In this document: one piece after another, positions 1-10,252 of the stretch | Layout: each line of letters opens with the position of its first letter | Position numbering within the stretch: position 1 is the stretch's first letter | Assembly (NCBI GenBank): GCA_013115135.1 | Contig: JABANP010000486.1 | Span: 1-39,618, forward strand | DNA: 39,618 nucleotides | Direction: 5' to 3' | Origin: Perkinsus olseni | Taxonomy: Eukaryota > Perkinsozoa > Perkinsida > Perkinsidae | Made by a program: the position numbers and the translations under genes | Notes under the pieces: generated by a model | What the model was told of the DNA's origin: nothing | Database searches by the model: none | What the model saw: the letters and a program-made list of their open reading frames with translations, nothing else

Positions 1-1280
1 TGATTCGAGGGGTGAGTCAGATTTTTTGCTCAGAGAAAAAAATCACACAGTGAGTGATACGTCGTGATTCAGTAATTTTTTACTCCAGAGTACGAAATCA
101 GAATCTTTCGAGTTTGAGTTGAATCTCGACCGTGATTCAAAAATCAGAAGCCGATTTTTTGCTTGATTTTTACTCAGAACCTCTGATTCAAAATCAGATG
201 GTCAATTCGCGGTATCGCTCGTTCACTAAATTGAATCACCCACTTGAGGCGGAATATGGGAAGTGGGTTAGCGCTCGCCGAAACGAGCGATCCAGCGACT
301 TAGACAATTTCGTTGTTCATTGCCCAGAAATGTCGGATGGCGGAAAGCCCTTGGGGCCTTCTTCCGCGAGTCACGACTTAATGCCTCAGGGAATTTGGTG
401 TAGCGGATAACAACTTGGACCGTCATCCACTCCACCCAAGTTCAATTCTTGGAGCAACCATTACCAATGCCAAGCCAGTGCGGGAAAATTTCATGAATAC
501 TCAGCGTGGAGAATCTGAATCAGCCTTCGGTGCCGGGGGTCCGGACCCCCGGTACGAATCAAGCGAAATTAACGTGCAAAAGTGGGGATACTCGAGACGT
601 GAGTATGATTCGGAATCACACGCTGAGTAAAAATGTGATTCTGAATCTGCGGCGTTCTCGAGTTGAGTAAAATACTCACGAGTATGAGTTTTGAATCACA
701 ATCACGTTGAAAAAATCTAGGATCATGATTCTTACTCACTGGGTTGAGTAAATACTCTGACTCATTGATTCAGAATCAGAATCAGCGGCTGAGTATGATT
801 CTGAATCAGGAATCATGATTCTGAATCAGGAATCATGATTCTGAATCAAGAATCAGAATCAACGCTTGAGAAAAATCAGGAATCAGGAATCATACTCACG
901 AATCCTGAATCTGAATCTGGAATCAGTAATCATACTCACGAATCATGAATCTTACTCATGAATACGGAATCTGAATCAACACTTGCGAATCATGGTGTGA
1001 GTTGAATCAAAATCGGAAATCAGATAGTGAGTTGAATCAGTGCCTGTGATTCTCGAATCAGTATCCGCATACGGCCCCTGGATCACGAATCGCCTATCAG
1101 GATCGTGGATCAAGATTCCGGCTCATGCATCAAGGTTCAGGATCAGGAATCACGGATCAGATTCGTTATTGCGGGATCTGGATCAGACTTTTCGGATCTT
1201 GGTGTGATCTGGTTCATGGAGCCGGATCAATAGTGTTTTCGGATCATCGCACAGATCCGTGGATCAGGATCCGCATACCT
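1..1280. repeat. GATTC/GAATC-rich low-complexity tract
   Basis: The words GATTC and GAATC recur every few bases on both strands. They are densest at 600-1060, where a roughly 20-nt unit beginning GATTCTGAATCAGGAATCAT is reiterated around 800-860. From about 1060 the tract drifts into GGATC-rich sequence. A non-repetitive island at about 190-590 interrupts it and holds a perfect 20-bp palindrome at 533-552. Short open frames here are by-products of the repeat. This is seen directly. Whether it is subtelomeric, a satellite or an isolated expansion cannot be told from this window. Confidence 0.9.
533..552. repeat. Perfect 20-bp GC-rich palindrome
   Basis: CCGGGGGTCC is followed directly by its reverse complement GGACCCCCGG with no spacer. 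The symmetry continues for three more bases on each side with one mismatch. It lies in the non-repetitive island of the GATTC tract. Confidence 0.9.
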
Positions 1281-1495
1281 ACCCAGGGGGCACACCGCTC
1301 AACCATTGCCGTGAGCACCATCTTATCAACCGAATGGGTTGCATCTCCAGTTCCGTTTTCAATGAGATTAATCAACTCCGCAAGCTTGATACATTCTGGT
1401 GTTCTGTCTGCTCTCGTGCTGTACTCGAACCCGGCAAAGCCTCCCAACCTACTGGCTGCCAACCCACCTCGCAGTTCCAATGCTTCTGAGCTCAT
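1281..1495 (-). CDS. Possible first exon of a divergent gene, function unknown
   Basis: A minus-strand frame starts at an ATG at 1495 and reads protein-like sequence including the stretch CIKLAELINLIENGTGDATH. A plausible donor (TGG|GTAGGT) lies near 1281, after which the frame would run into the GATTC-rich tract. The opposite strand is also open here and leads into the GNAT gene, so only one reading may be real. No domain was recognised. The reading is favoured slightly by its amino-acid composition. If true, it is head-to-head with the acetyltransferase and the two share a very short promoter region. Confidence 0.35.
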
Positions 1496-1496
1496 A

Positions 1497-2238
1497 TATC
1501 GGCCAGCAAGAGAGGGCGATGTGATGGATTATCGCCCTTTGCTCATTAACGGCTCCTACCAGATCTTCGTCGCGGTTGATCCGAAAGTGCAACATGGCAT
1601 GGTGGGTACTCTCCCGTGGACCTGCGTGGTGTCCGTCTCTGCATGTGATGTTGAATACACGATGCTCCCTCAGGGTGTCGTCGGCAAAGTACTATGGACC
1701 ACCTTAAGCTTGGATAGTGTGCCTGACGGTGTTCTCTCTGCAATGTAATGTCAATTAGATAGCCGACTGCGTTTCAGGCCGACGGATTAAGAGGTGGTGT
1801 AGTATGACTGGTCCTTCCAACTGCCGGCGGAACATGAAGACTCTCTGCCTTAGGAACATGACAGAAGACGACGATGCCACGGTGGTTTATATACGGCGTA
1901 TAGAAGTCACTCTAGCATGGCAGAAGAAGCGTGTCGGGAGTACCATGCTCACGAAAGCACTCGATAATGTAACCACAGTCCCATGGGAGGCACGCAATTT
2001 CCACGCTGATGTCTTCTGAGGAACTCTCCTGCGGCGTCAGATCCGTGAGAAGCGACCAGATGTTATGGCGGTATACTTAATTGTCGGCCCGACGAACAAT
2101 CCCGCTATTAAGCTCTACAAAAAGGCAAACTTCACTTATATCGACTGTGAGTTACCTCCCATCTTGTGTCTGATCTGGAACTCACGGATTCTGAATACTA
2201 AAGATGTTAACAATCGGCAATACGACGGCTTCCTTTGA
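1497..2238 (+). CDS. GNAT-family N-acetyltransferase, four exons
   Basis: This is a predicted acetyl-CoA-dependent N-acetyltransferase of the GNAT fold. Visible exons are about 1497-1601 (N-terminal YRPAREGD motif), 1674-1744, 1803-1968 and 2041-2238 (stop 2236-2238). Motif A is seen as RRIEVTLAWQKKRVGSTML, the acetyl-CoA-binding turn. Motif B is seen as NNPAIKLYKKANF, the conserved N..A..lY...nF pattern. Introns 1602-1673, 1745-1802 and 1969-2040 have GT/AG ends, and phases match across each join. Two are exactly 72 nt and in phase. An in-frame TGA at 2017 falls inside the last intron, so it need not indicate a pseudogene. The start is unresolved: ATGs at 1362 and 1524 are both in frame, and family similarity begins before 1524. 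The acceptor (protein N-terminus, polyamine or other) cannot be told. Confidence 0.75.
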
Positions 2239-2423
2239 GGGGCAATGAACGCTGGGCCTTATGGCTAGCTCACGGATTTGATGAGGGGACACGAAAGCGC
2301 TATCCGATTCCCTGGTTCCTCAGATGGATACCACTCGAGCATCTACCTTTACATGTACCCTCCCCGATCTTGACGGCGGGAGGAAGAGGGCCGAACAAGA
2401 CACTGCGACACCACAACAGCATG

Positions 2424-2449
2424 TTGTTGTTGTTGTTGTTGTTGTTGGT
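2424..2449 (+). repeat. (TTG)n microsatellite
   Basis: About nine uninterrupted TTG/GTT triplets lie between the GNAT gene and the 2537 palindrome. On the minus strand the run reads as CAA (Gln) codons, but no convincing gene surrounds it. Confidence 0.9.
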
Positions 2450-2536
2450 TATGATGTTGTTTAATTCTGCGGTCGTGTTTGTTTTGTAAGTGGCTCGACG
2501 GAGGTTCGAACGAGGTCTTACTATTCAAACTGAATG

Positions 2537-2565
2537 CAGTGCCGCATATTGAATATGCGGCACTG
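2537..2565. repeat. 29-nt perfect inverted repeat (14-bp arms)
   Basis: The arm CAGTGCCGCATATT (2537-2550) is followed by one central G and its exact reverse complement (2552-2565). The RNA would form a tight hairpin, and the DNA could be a dyad binding site or a short foldback end. It sits about 150 nt upstream of the coding-like ATG at 2716. Confidence 0.9.
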
Positions 2566-2715
2566 TGATCTGCTTCCACGCCGCTCTGTACGGGCAACTC
2601 AATGTCTGCAATAAGCTCCGGGATACACGTGGTCGCTCAATGGTCTGGTTTTCTGCAGCCAAGGGACGGGAGAGTCGAGTTAGCGATGCTTTGGGTGGGT
2701 ACAGTGAGTTAACCG

Positions 2716-5043
2716 ATGCCGGAGCAGAAGAGGTTGAACCTTTATTTCCCACCGTGGTATCTTGTCGAGAGGACAGTAGGGGAAGTCGCTCACGTTCGAA
2801 AACCCAAACCCAGTGGACCAACGATAAAATCCAAACCCGAATGGAAATGTGGCACGTTAGATCACCGATGATCTACAAGTTGATTTCGCTTAGCGGGAGC
2901 CGCATAAAACGAGGGCATTCAAACGAGAATTCTTCCCTATCAGGAGACTTCCATCATGAGAACTCGGAACCCAGTAGAACAGAAACAGTGAACTCAGAAA
3001 AATGCTCAACGTGTTACAACTATCGGGATTTCTTGACCGAAGAGGTAGCCGCCGCTTCACCCCTTCTAAGGCCGGTCCATCGGAGTAGCCGCATTTTGCT
3101 ATCGGGCGAAGTTTGAATCTCAAATTGGGTCTCCCAGACGAGTCGGGAGTACGTCCTAATACGGAAGAATCATATATTAGTATCCCGAGAATGGAGAGTG
3201 GTGGATTTATCTTGGACTGCATCGCTGCGGGTGATTTGCGGGAACTTACTGGAAGGCTTTAGAGTCCGTCAGGACGTACACCCCAGCCCAGTCGTTTCTC
3301 GAGCCGACCAGATGACCGAAGGTCTGGAACATCTTGATGCCTTGATGAGTAGCAAACCTGAGAAACCCAGCACTGGCTGGACAGAACGCCATCGTGAAAG
3401 TTGAGTCACTGGGAGAACTATACCATTCCCCATATTGCGGGTAAGGCTCCCTGTACGAGTATGGCTCCTTAGTCAAGAAATTGAATTTGTTATTTGAGGC
3501 CTGTCGCTAAAATGACTTCTCTGTTCGCAAATTGCGTCCGTTCATCTCGACCCTTTCTTCGACAATTTGCTGTCTCAACTCGCTAATGTGATACCTTCAA
3601 GCGGCGTATAGGGAGCCTCACCCGCCAGATAGGTTTCTGAATGGTATAGAGTACTCATGCCATTGGACGTTCGCGACACTAAGAGATCTATTCGCTTCTC
3701 ACTATCGTACAAACCCTTCGAGAGCAGTGATAGCTGAGAGTCTTCGACACCGATGGGCTGCCCAGGATGATTCCGTGAGCGGCGAGGTAACCCTGGCCGA
3801 CCTTTGTGAGTGTACATGAGTTATTATCATCGGGCCCTGAATGTGGGGGAGGACCTGTCCAGCGGAATACTCCGATACTCCTACTGATGCTGACGTGAAC
3901 GCACGCTGTGGAACGGTGCCTGGTTTATTGAGAAGCGTATTGGTAAGTTCCAGGACTTATCCTCGTCCGTCGAGAAGGACCGCGGGTCTGACCCCACAGG
4001 CCTTGCCGGACTCGAGCTCGCCTCCGCCTGGCTCAACAGCTCATCTTCGGCCGACCTGTAAGCAGCAACTCGTGAACATTTGCGTACATCAGGGAGGAAG
4101 CCACTCGTCCCCATCGTCGCTAGCGGCAAGACGACGAACTATTGAAGAAGAATGCCACTCGAACAGAAAGCTACGCATTAGAATCGGCCTCCTCGTGCCG
4201 GAGGGCGTCCCGCTTGATTTTTCGGCCACCATAGTGAGGCGCTGCTGAGGGTGAGGAATTGTGAGCATTGGTCATCGAGCGAGGAGAGAACCATGGTTGG
4301 CAGAATGTCGAGAATCTGAACAGCATACAAGTAAGCGATCAGTGACCATCGGACTCTGCAATGACACTATTCATAGTAGTCCTTATACAAAGGCACATCG
4401 TGCGAGTCGCACGGTGCGACAATATCGGCACCGAAAAAGTTGGTATTCACTCTTATAGTTTCTGATAGAAAGCTGATGCAAACGGCTCTCCGGATGCGAT
4501 ATGAAGCAATCCCAATGGCCCCGAAGTAATGATTGAAGTTAGACAAGGTTTCATGCTATCAACTATTCAGTTTCGTTACCGACCCCTATTTGCAACACCC
4601 TCACTTCGCTAGGTTAGTCCGCGCTGCGGTTACGTTTTCTTCGAGAGGGTCAGTGGCGATAATTTGGAGTCTGTGGGCGTTGGTATAGGGCGTGGCCTTC
4701 ACTTCTGTTGCAGCGGACAGAGGTACTCCCAGGACCACCGAGGCTAGCTCCAGCATGAGCGTGCCTGTAGAGAAAAGGAATACGGGACTAGCTCCGGTCT
4801 AAAGGCAGATCGCGAATGATAATTCCTCAGCATGATGCGGCTCTATTGGAGCGTTCGTGCGGGTTTGCTTCCCTGCTTAGGAAATTTGGGAGAAAATCAG
4901 AGCTAGGCACACGCCCCAGTGAGACGAGCCCTGAGGACCTACCCTGTCCACAGAAGGGGTCCCAAACGAGAACATCTTCAGTAGAAGCCCGATTGGCGGG
5001 GGTTCGGGAAAGGATCGAGAGTATACTGGTCCTAAATCGATAA
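2716..5043 (+). CDS. Multi-exon coding region(s), function unknown
   Basis: A chain of coding-like + segments is separated by probable short introns. The first begins at the ATG at 2716 (MPEQKRLNLYFPPWYLVERT). A segment ends at 3044 (DFLTEE) at a donor, and a 44-nt intron (3045-3088, with a CTAAG branch-like site) joins it in phase to a segment reading LKLGLPDESGVRPNTEESYI. Further segments lie at about 3261-3404, 3620-3786 (ending GAG|GTAACC), 3912-4057 (NGAWFIEKRIGKFQDLSSSV, ending at GTAAGC) and 4816-5043 (ends VRERIESILVLNR then stop). The reading frames and the segment edges are direct observation; exon linkage is inference, and this may be more than one gene. No domain was recognised. 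Confidence 0.4.
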
Positions 5044-5066
5044 GACTAACCGGCCGATGCCGTTGT

Positions 5067-5321
5067 TCATGGTGACGCGTACTTAAGAACAGCAGCCGCT
5101 GCTACAGTGGGCGGCGGAATGACCCCTCTATAGGGTGGTGGACTGGGCCGTCGTCTGGGAGGTGGACTTCTGCCAGGTCCGATGGTACTCCAGCTAGGTT
5201 GTCGAAGCGGCTTCTCTTCTTCAGTGCCAGTGGGTGGGGAGTCATCCAGCCACGGCCTTGTCGTTGATTGATCCCGTCTAACGTACTCGACAGAGCACAT
5301 GTCGTCTGAGACGTCTATCAT
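5067..5321 (-). CDS. Terminal coding segment of a Pro-rich protein, unknown
   Basis: The minus-strand open frame reads a Pro/Arg-rich C-terminal tail (RSPPPRRRPSPPPYRGVIPP) and stops at 5067. That is 24 nt from the stop of the converging + gene at 5043. An ATG lies at 5321, but an upstream exon is equally possible. Low-complexity composition prevents family assignment. A disordered tail is inferred. Confidence 0.4.
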   Translation of the reverse strand: MIDVSDDMCSVEYVRRDQSTTRPWLDDSPPTGTEEEKPLRQPSWSTIGPGRSPPPRRRPSPPPYRGVIPPPTVAAAAVLKYASP

Positions 5322-5324
5322 CAC

Positions 5325-5923
5325 TGGCGCTCCGTTAGTGACCTATCAACAGGGATGACCGAGCCAGGCCGAGCAAGAACCGACTTGAGTTAAACCAACG
5401 GTACAATCTGCCCTCTCGGAGGGCGTCCCCACGTTACGGTTAGTGACTTCAGAGCACTTCATGATGTAGTAGGAGGGACGGCGCGGCTACCTCGGTCGTC
5501 AGTGCTAGTGCAGTGTTCAGCTTGTGGACCACAGCAGGCCCTCCATCGAGCTTAGAGTTACCACTGGTTACTCGGCAGATGAAGGCCTTCCTCTCACGAA
5601 GAACCTAGACAAGCAGCAGTCGTATTCAAACTGTATTTTTCTTCCAAAATTCCGAATAATTTTCGTTTTTCGCAGACTCATAAGAGTTTGGAGATGAACT
5701 TTCACATGGTTTAGATAGAGTCACAAGCTAGCACGAAACGGTCACTGATATGGATCCCTTAGGTAAGAACGCTCAGACAAGATAGCTGTCACCGAGACGC
5801 AACATAGCAGAGATTATTCGTGTCAATATTATCGAACGAGGCCAACTTCATCTTTCTTATTTCTATATAACCGATAAAGGCGAGAGTGGGTGAGAGAACA
5901 GCGAGGGGATAGCAGCTTTTTAC
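5325..5923. other. No assigned gene
   Basis: This mixed-composition stretch includes an AT-rich patch at 5625-5670. I could not find a convincing exon on either strand. It separates the - gene ending at 5067 from the + gene at 5924 and may hold upstream exons or promoters of either. Confidence 0.4.
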
Positions 5924-6703
5924 ATGGTCGACAAGCAGCAGCAGCAGTAGCCTACCCCTGATAGCGGCCCTGTACCCAGCCGTTCGATCAGATCATCCAG
6001 GCCTGTACAGGGGAAGTACGCCGATGAGCTCGAAGACGAGGTTGGGGCTACCCTCTGGGAGATGGACTGGGCCACTCGACACCTGCGGAGGGGAAACCCT
6101 TTCGCTACAGGAGAGAGACCTGAGGGCTACTTCTGTGATAAAAGCTCGACGGCTTCCGGGGTGGGCGAACGAAATTCGACCTCGCCCGCATTGGATATGA
6201 CTAGGAGGCCGCCAGTACCACCCGTCCCCTTATTCCTATTCTTCAGGGGGGCTAGTAACGCGTTCACCTATACAGTCAATGATGATGGACATGGACTGTC
6301 TAACACACCGACTGACTTCTCCAGCGAGGATCTTCTCGAGACCAGCTCGACACCGCAGCAGCAGCGATCCGGATGTGGCGGAATACTGGCCGACCGCTGT
6401 CGAGAAAAACCGAGAAAGGCGGAGGTTCATTGTTTACTAAGAGAGGCAGCCGCGAGAAGAATTCCCACCATCTGAACCCGGAAATTAGTAAGCGCTCGAA
6501 ACTTGAATTCACTCGGCTGGGGTATCGGAAGTGACTTCGACGATGAGCTTCTCGAGGAGGCCGAGGGGCATCCCCATGACGGCGTCCACACCTCCTTTAA
6601 CGCTCGTGCAGTACTGAGAAAGAAAATCTTTGCTGTGCGTGCAAGGACTCTCACCTGGCCCATGATAGGATCGTCTATCGAGAAGCCACCGGAACAAGTG
6701 TAG
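5924..6703 (+). CDS. Spliced gene with N-terminal poly-Gln interrupted by TAG, unknown
   Basis: An ATG at 5924 opens with Met-Val-Asp-Lys and four CAG Gln codons, then a TAG at 5948-5950. The same frame then stays open to 6475 and reads as real protein (KYADELEDEVGATLWEMDWA). Later coding-like segments switch frame: DPDVAEYWPTAVEKNRERRR around 6366-6450 after a candidate acceptor (TTCTTCAG, about 6247), and SDFDDELLEEAEGHPHDGVH at 6503-6703 with stop TAG. This suggests at least three exons with short introns. The TAG may be spliced out (CAGTAG could be an acceptor), may be a CAG-to-TAG mutation, or translation may begin at the ATG at 6062. No domain was recognised. Confidence 0.45.
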
Positions 6704-6764
6704 ATAGGGTAACCAGGCTCAACCAGACGATCAATGACAGCCGGGGGGATGGGGGCGAACCTAC

Positions 6765-7090
6765 AGATTGTATATTTAGTAGTATATACTGATAATTAAT
6801 AATTAAAGATTATCAAAATTATACGTATCTTAATAATAGGTGAGTAAAACCACAGTAAAATGAAGATAGAAATATAATTGAAAATGGATATCATTAAAAT
6901 TATCAATAATGAATAGACGTATCAATAGACACTAAAATAGAGGCAGCCGTGTATGGACCGAGGCCATGATGACGGGGAATTGGGAAGGGTTACCAACAGA
7001 TGACATACCGCGAGAAGAGAATAGTGTATAATACCACTTAACACCTTCACCTATTCTATATCATATCAAATTATCTTTTAATAACGTACG
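6765..7090. other. AT-rich non-coding stretch
   Basis: Much of this is TA/AT-rich sequence without long frames, between the + gene ending at 6703 and the - gene. Similar AT-rich blocks occur at 7440-7720, 9240-9365 and 15240-15380, within or next to genes, and are probably long introns or intergenic spacers. Confidence 0.6.
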
Positions 7091-7156
7091 ACGGCATGAC
7101 GCCAGCCAGAACGGCGAGACCAATGGATGATGGACGAGCACGCCCACTTACCGGAC

Positions 7157-8482
7157 AGTCGCCTCATGGTTGCCATAGGCTCGTCGGCCGGTCTCTATAT
7201 CGACAACAACCATCGTGGAGATGGTTGACACAGGGAGGCCTTCATCGGTATAGGAGCGGATGAATCTGCTTCCTTCCATGAAGCGGGGAGGGTGCGGTAT
7301 CAACGCCTGTCTTGCTACCTTCGTGCCTCCTCGACACTCTCCGGCTTCTCTCGGCATTCTCCGTCACAAACTGATACCTTAGAATTGAACGATAGCTGCC
7401 CTCGCGTCAAATTTTCAACGTTGCGAAATGGCAAGAGAGCAAGATTCTACACTTGCTGACGTGAAGATTCAATCATCAATTACTATTTTATTCCACAATT
7501 TTGACTAATGAAAAAGATTCAGACATCAGAATTTTTAAGATGCAAAATTTCGAGTAAAAATTAGGTAGAGTAAATTAAGTAAAAATTAAAAGTGTAGATT
7601 TTCTAATAATGTACAATTGAAAAATTTTTCCTAATAATAATAAAAAAATGCGAATATTTTAAATTTTTAATTATCCAAGATTTTCTTATACCATCTCTAC
7701 AGTAATTATTAATAATTACTTATACAGTATCATATGGTAACCGGTAATGGTTTATGTCTATACACAAATCGTCATGTGAATGGTCCCTAGGCTTCACAGA
7801 CTCCCTTGTCATTAATGCTTGGTTATAGCCCACCTGATCGGAGAAAACCAGCAGGCCCGTCCAGCCCTTGTCTCCGATCCTGTCCATGATAGCATCAGCC
7901 TTCTCCTTGGTAATCTTGTACGTTGTTTCCTGCCAACGACGCATCGGGCGTCCACGGCGGGTAGGGGCTCACTAAGGGAGTGCTGCCTCGAATGCTCTTT
8001 TCATCGATGTCGGGGGATATAACATCCACGCATCGACAGCCGCTGGCCTCCAAGACGGTCCGTCGCCATTTCGAACTGCTACCTGAACGACTGCAGCTCG
8101 GTCGGCTATCAGGGCCCAAAAGGGAGCAGCGAGTGAATCGTGTAGGACGTTCTGCGAAGAGCTGAGTGCCGACGTAGGTAGCAGTAGTAGCGATTACCCA
8201 TCTACAGTGGAAGACTGGGCTTGACCAACCGATTGAATTACCAGTGTGCCGATGATACAGTATAGTAATATGATAATACTACAATATTTCAACGATTTCG
8301 GCAAGCAGGATTGCATGAGACGATATCGAATGAGATGAGCTAGTTGACAGAGAAGGGCGGCGGGACCCACCTAGAATGATATCGTATTTTTTGGTAAGGT
8401 CAATGAGACTTCTGTCAGCCGTCGGAGGCACGCGGACTGACCCTGGTGGTTGAGAAGAGGTCGAAGAGCTATCTACCGCCAT
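7157..8482 (-). CDS. Spliced gene, function unknown
   Basis: Three minus-strand coding-like segments share direction and splice style. The first starts at ATG 8482 (MAVDSSSTSSQPPGSVRVPP; later SLIDLTKKYDIIL) and ends at a GTGGGT donor near 8373. A middle segment (about 7835-7944) reads TYKITKEKADAIMDRIGDKG and ends at GTGGGC. A third (about 7157-7300) reads RFIRSYTDEGLPVSTISTMV and ends at a strong GTAAGT donor at 7157, so at least one further exon lies downstream. The ATG is only 99 nt past the stop of the PIAS-like gene on the same strand. Exon linkage is inferred. No family was recognised. Confidence 0.45.
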
Positions 8483-8580
8483 GAGAATCCGCAAGAGTGA
8501 AAACTAGGATAGTCTACTCGACTGCAGGCAGGAGCCGCCGATCAGTGCCCCCTCGAAACGCGGGCCGGTGGATGAGAAAC

Positions 8581-10252
8581 TCAGTCGTCGTCTGAATCCA
8601 AATCGACGATGGCCTCTCTCGGCGCATCATCATCGCCATTGGAGGACGTTAAATCAACCTCGGGTGTCTGCTCGTCGGACCTGACCAGAAGTAGCAGGCA
8701 CCGTACCGGGCATCCTGCTTCGCGCAGTGTCATAGAATTCCCTTCGGGGCGGAGGTTGCGCACAGCGAAGATTCCAAAGATACCAGCAAGCTCCTTACTC
8801 AGCTTCTCGCCGTCGCTTGGGCTGAGGCTCTGGAGATTCATCCGCAGAGTCCGTAGTGAGATCAACCCTCTCTGTACTGCCGTCCCCGATCACATACAAG
8901 CCTGCTGAGTCGGCCCAGGATCCGTCCAGATACAGCCGGACAGACGTGTCTGTCGTCTGAGATTCATCACCACCGCACTAGAAAGATTCTCGAGACAGAC
9001 TCGACGCGACAGTGGCTGTTCTAGGTGACGGTATGCCCTCCTAGAGCGACAGAAACAATGCAACGTTCGCCACCTATCATCACCCTCACGTAACCGAAAC
9101 AGGGGAAGAAGAACACTATACAAGAGAGAGTTTCAGGATACCTGATGGCGCGCCATCAGGACCGATGAAGAAATCTGCCCAAATCAGAACTAGCAAAGCG
9201 ATCGAAGAGCCGCGGGACAAAAAAAACGACTTGATGCCCGTGCTACCCTTGGCTGAATATTGAAGAATAATATTAATTAAGCGAACAATATGAATATTAC
9301 ATAAAGAGTTAAAATGAAAAAAATCGGAAAATAAAAAAAATTATTGTAAATTATTAAAATCTCACCTGTTGAATGATCCGCTGCAACCACTCGTCAACCT
9401 CAAGATCAGGAGCAGCAGTTGTAAACTTGCTCACATCTAGGGCACTTCCAGGGCGGTGACAGCTCTAGTGTCTGGAGGCAAGCGAGAATAGGACGAGAGA
9501 TGGCTGCTACAAGTACCTCGGCGTCCACGAGAGTTTGAGCTGGTCGAACACTATTCATCAGATCGACAATCTCCAAGTGCTCACAGCGGTTGCCTCGGCC
9601 CGGATAGGTAACGCGGTCACCTGATAGAAAAATGACTTTGTAGAACATTGAACCATGAATTGATAAAGAATTCGCCTTTCAGTTGGCATCATTTCCCATC
9701 CAAGTATCAGGCCAATCGCGAATGACGAACCGGCGGAATGACGAAAATGCAATTTTCGATTTCTCATTCGCAGTACAAGCTGCTATAATACATGGTTTTT
9801 ACGAATGACATCATTGTCTCGGACGGTTACAAGTGGCTCCTAACTGAGCGCATCGGCAAGAGACTAACTACGCCAGAACCGTAGTCGTTGGGCTATAAAC
9901 TCAGCCACCACTGCCCCAGAAGGACTGCCCCTACGACGCCTATAACGTCTGTGAGCCCTTAGTCCTCGAGGCAGAGAGCCCCTTACTCAGCGCATCGGCA
10001 AGAGCGTTGGACTGTAAACTCACAGGAACCATTCAGCGTGTTGGGCGATCGATTTTCATACGGCTGATTACCAGTAGTGACATCCATAAGGGATAGCTCC
10101 ACCCCAGAGCCTCTAGGGTCGTCAGTCGACTCATCAGCGATTTCCTCGCCCATATAAAAGGGCAGGCGCAGAATACTGTCCTCTACGCTGAGGACGGTGA
10201 ATGGATGGTCATCGTAATCAATTTTATCCGAATCGCTCGCGGTGCCGGCCAT
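8581..10252 (-). CDS. PIAS/Siz-like SUMO E3 ligase (SP-RING), five exons, one frame break
   Basis: A predicted nuclear SUMO E3 ligase: the SP-RING recruits Ubc9 and the C-terminal SIMs bind SUMO. Exons are 10072-10252 (ATG 10252, good Kozak), 9517-9620, 9366-9471, 8799-8977 and 8581-8680. Introns are 451, 45, 388 and 118 nt, all GT/AG. The SP-RING is visible as MDVTTGDRVTYPGRGNRC with CEHLE and then WKCPRC. After it come DEWLQRIIQQ and a DGSW motif, both typical of PIAS proteins. The tail has three SIMs (VDLTTDSADE, EVDLTSSNGDDD, IVDLDSDDD). Exon 9366-9471 is 106 nt where 105 would keep frame. The break lies near 9420-9430, after CPRC. The protein (about 222 residues) lacks recognisable SAP and PINIT domains, and exons upstream of 10252 remain possible. 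Confidence 0.82.
9850..10025 (+). repeat. Two tRNA-like fragments in the first PIAS intron
   Basis: Two related copies share the words GAGCGCATCGGCAAGAG / CAGCGCATCGGCAAGAG (about 9846 and 9989) and GTTGGRCTRTAAACTCA (about 9894 and 10001). The second resembles a D-arm joined to a Tyr-type anticodon arm (loop CTGTAAA). The first carries about 28 extra nt between the two parts. Neither folds as an intact tRNA by eye, so tRNA-derived SINE remnants are the likely explanation. Confidence 0.55.

Noticed and set aside
2017..2019. In-frame TGA in the GNAT gene as a pseudogene mark or selenocysteine codon
   Set aside because: It falls inside a 72-nt GT/AG interval whose removal joins two canonical GNAT segments in phase, so an intron explains it better.
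10023..10036. GTGAGT at 10018-10023 as the donor of PIAS exon 1
   Set aside because: It lies in a tRNA-like repeat and would add an insert of about 16 residues to the conserved MDVTTGDRVTYPGRG segment. The GTAATC donor at 10071 gives the exact family sequence.
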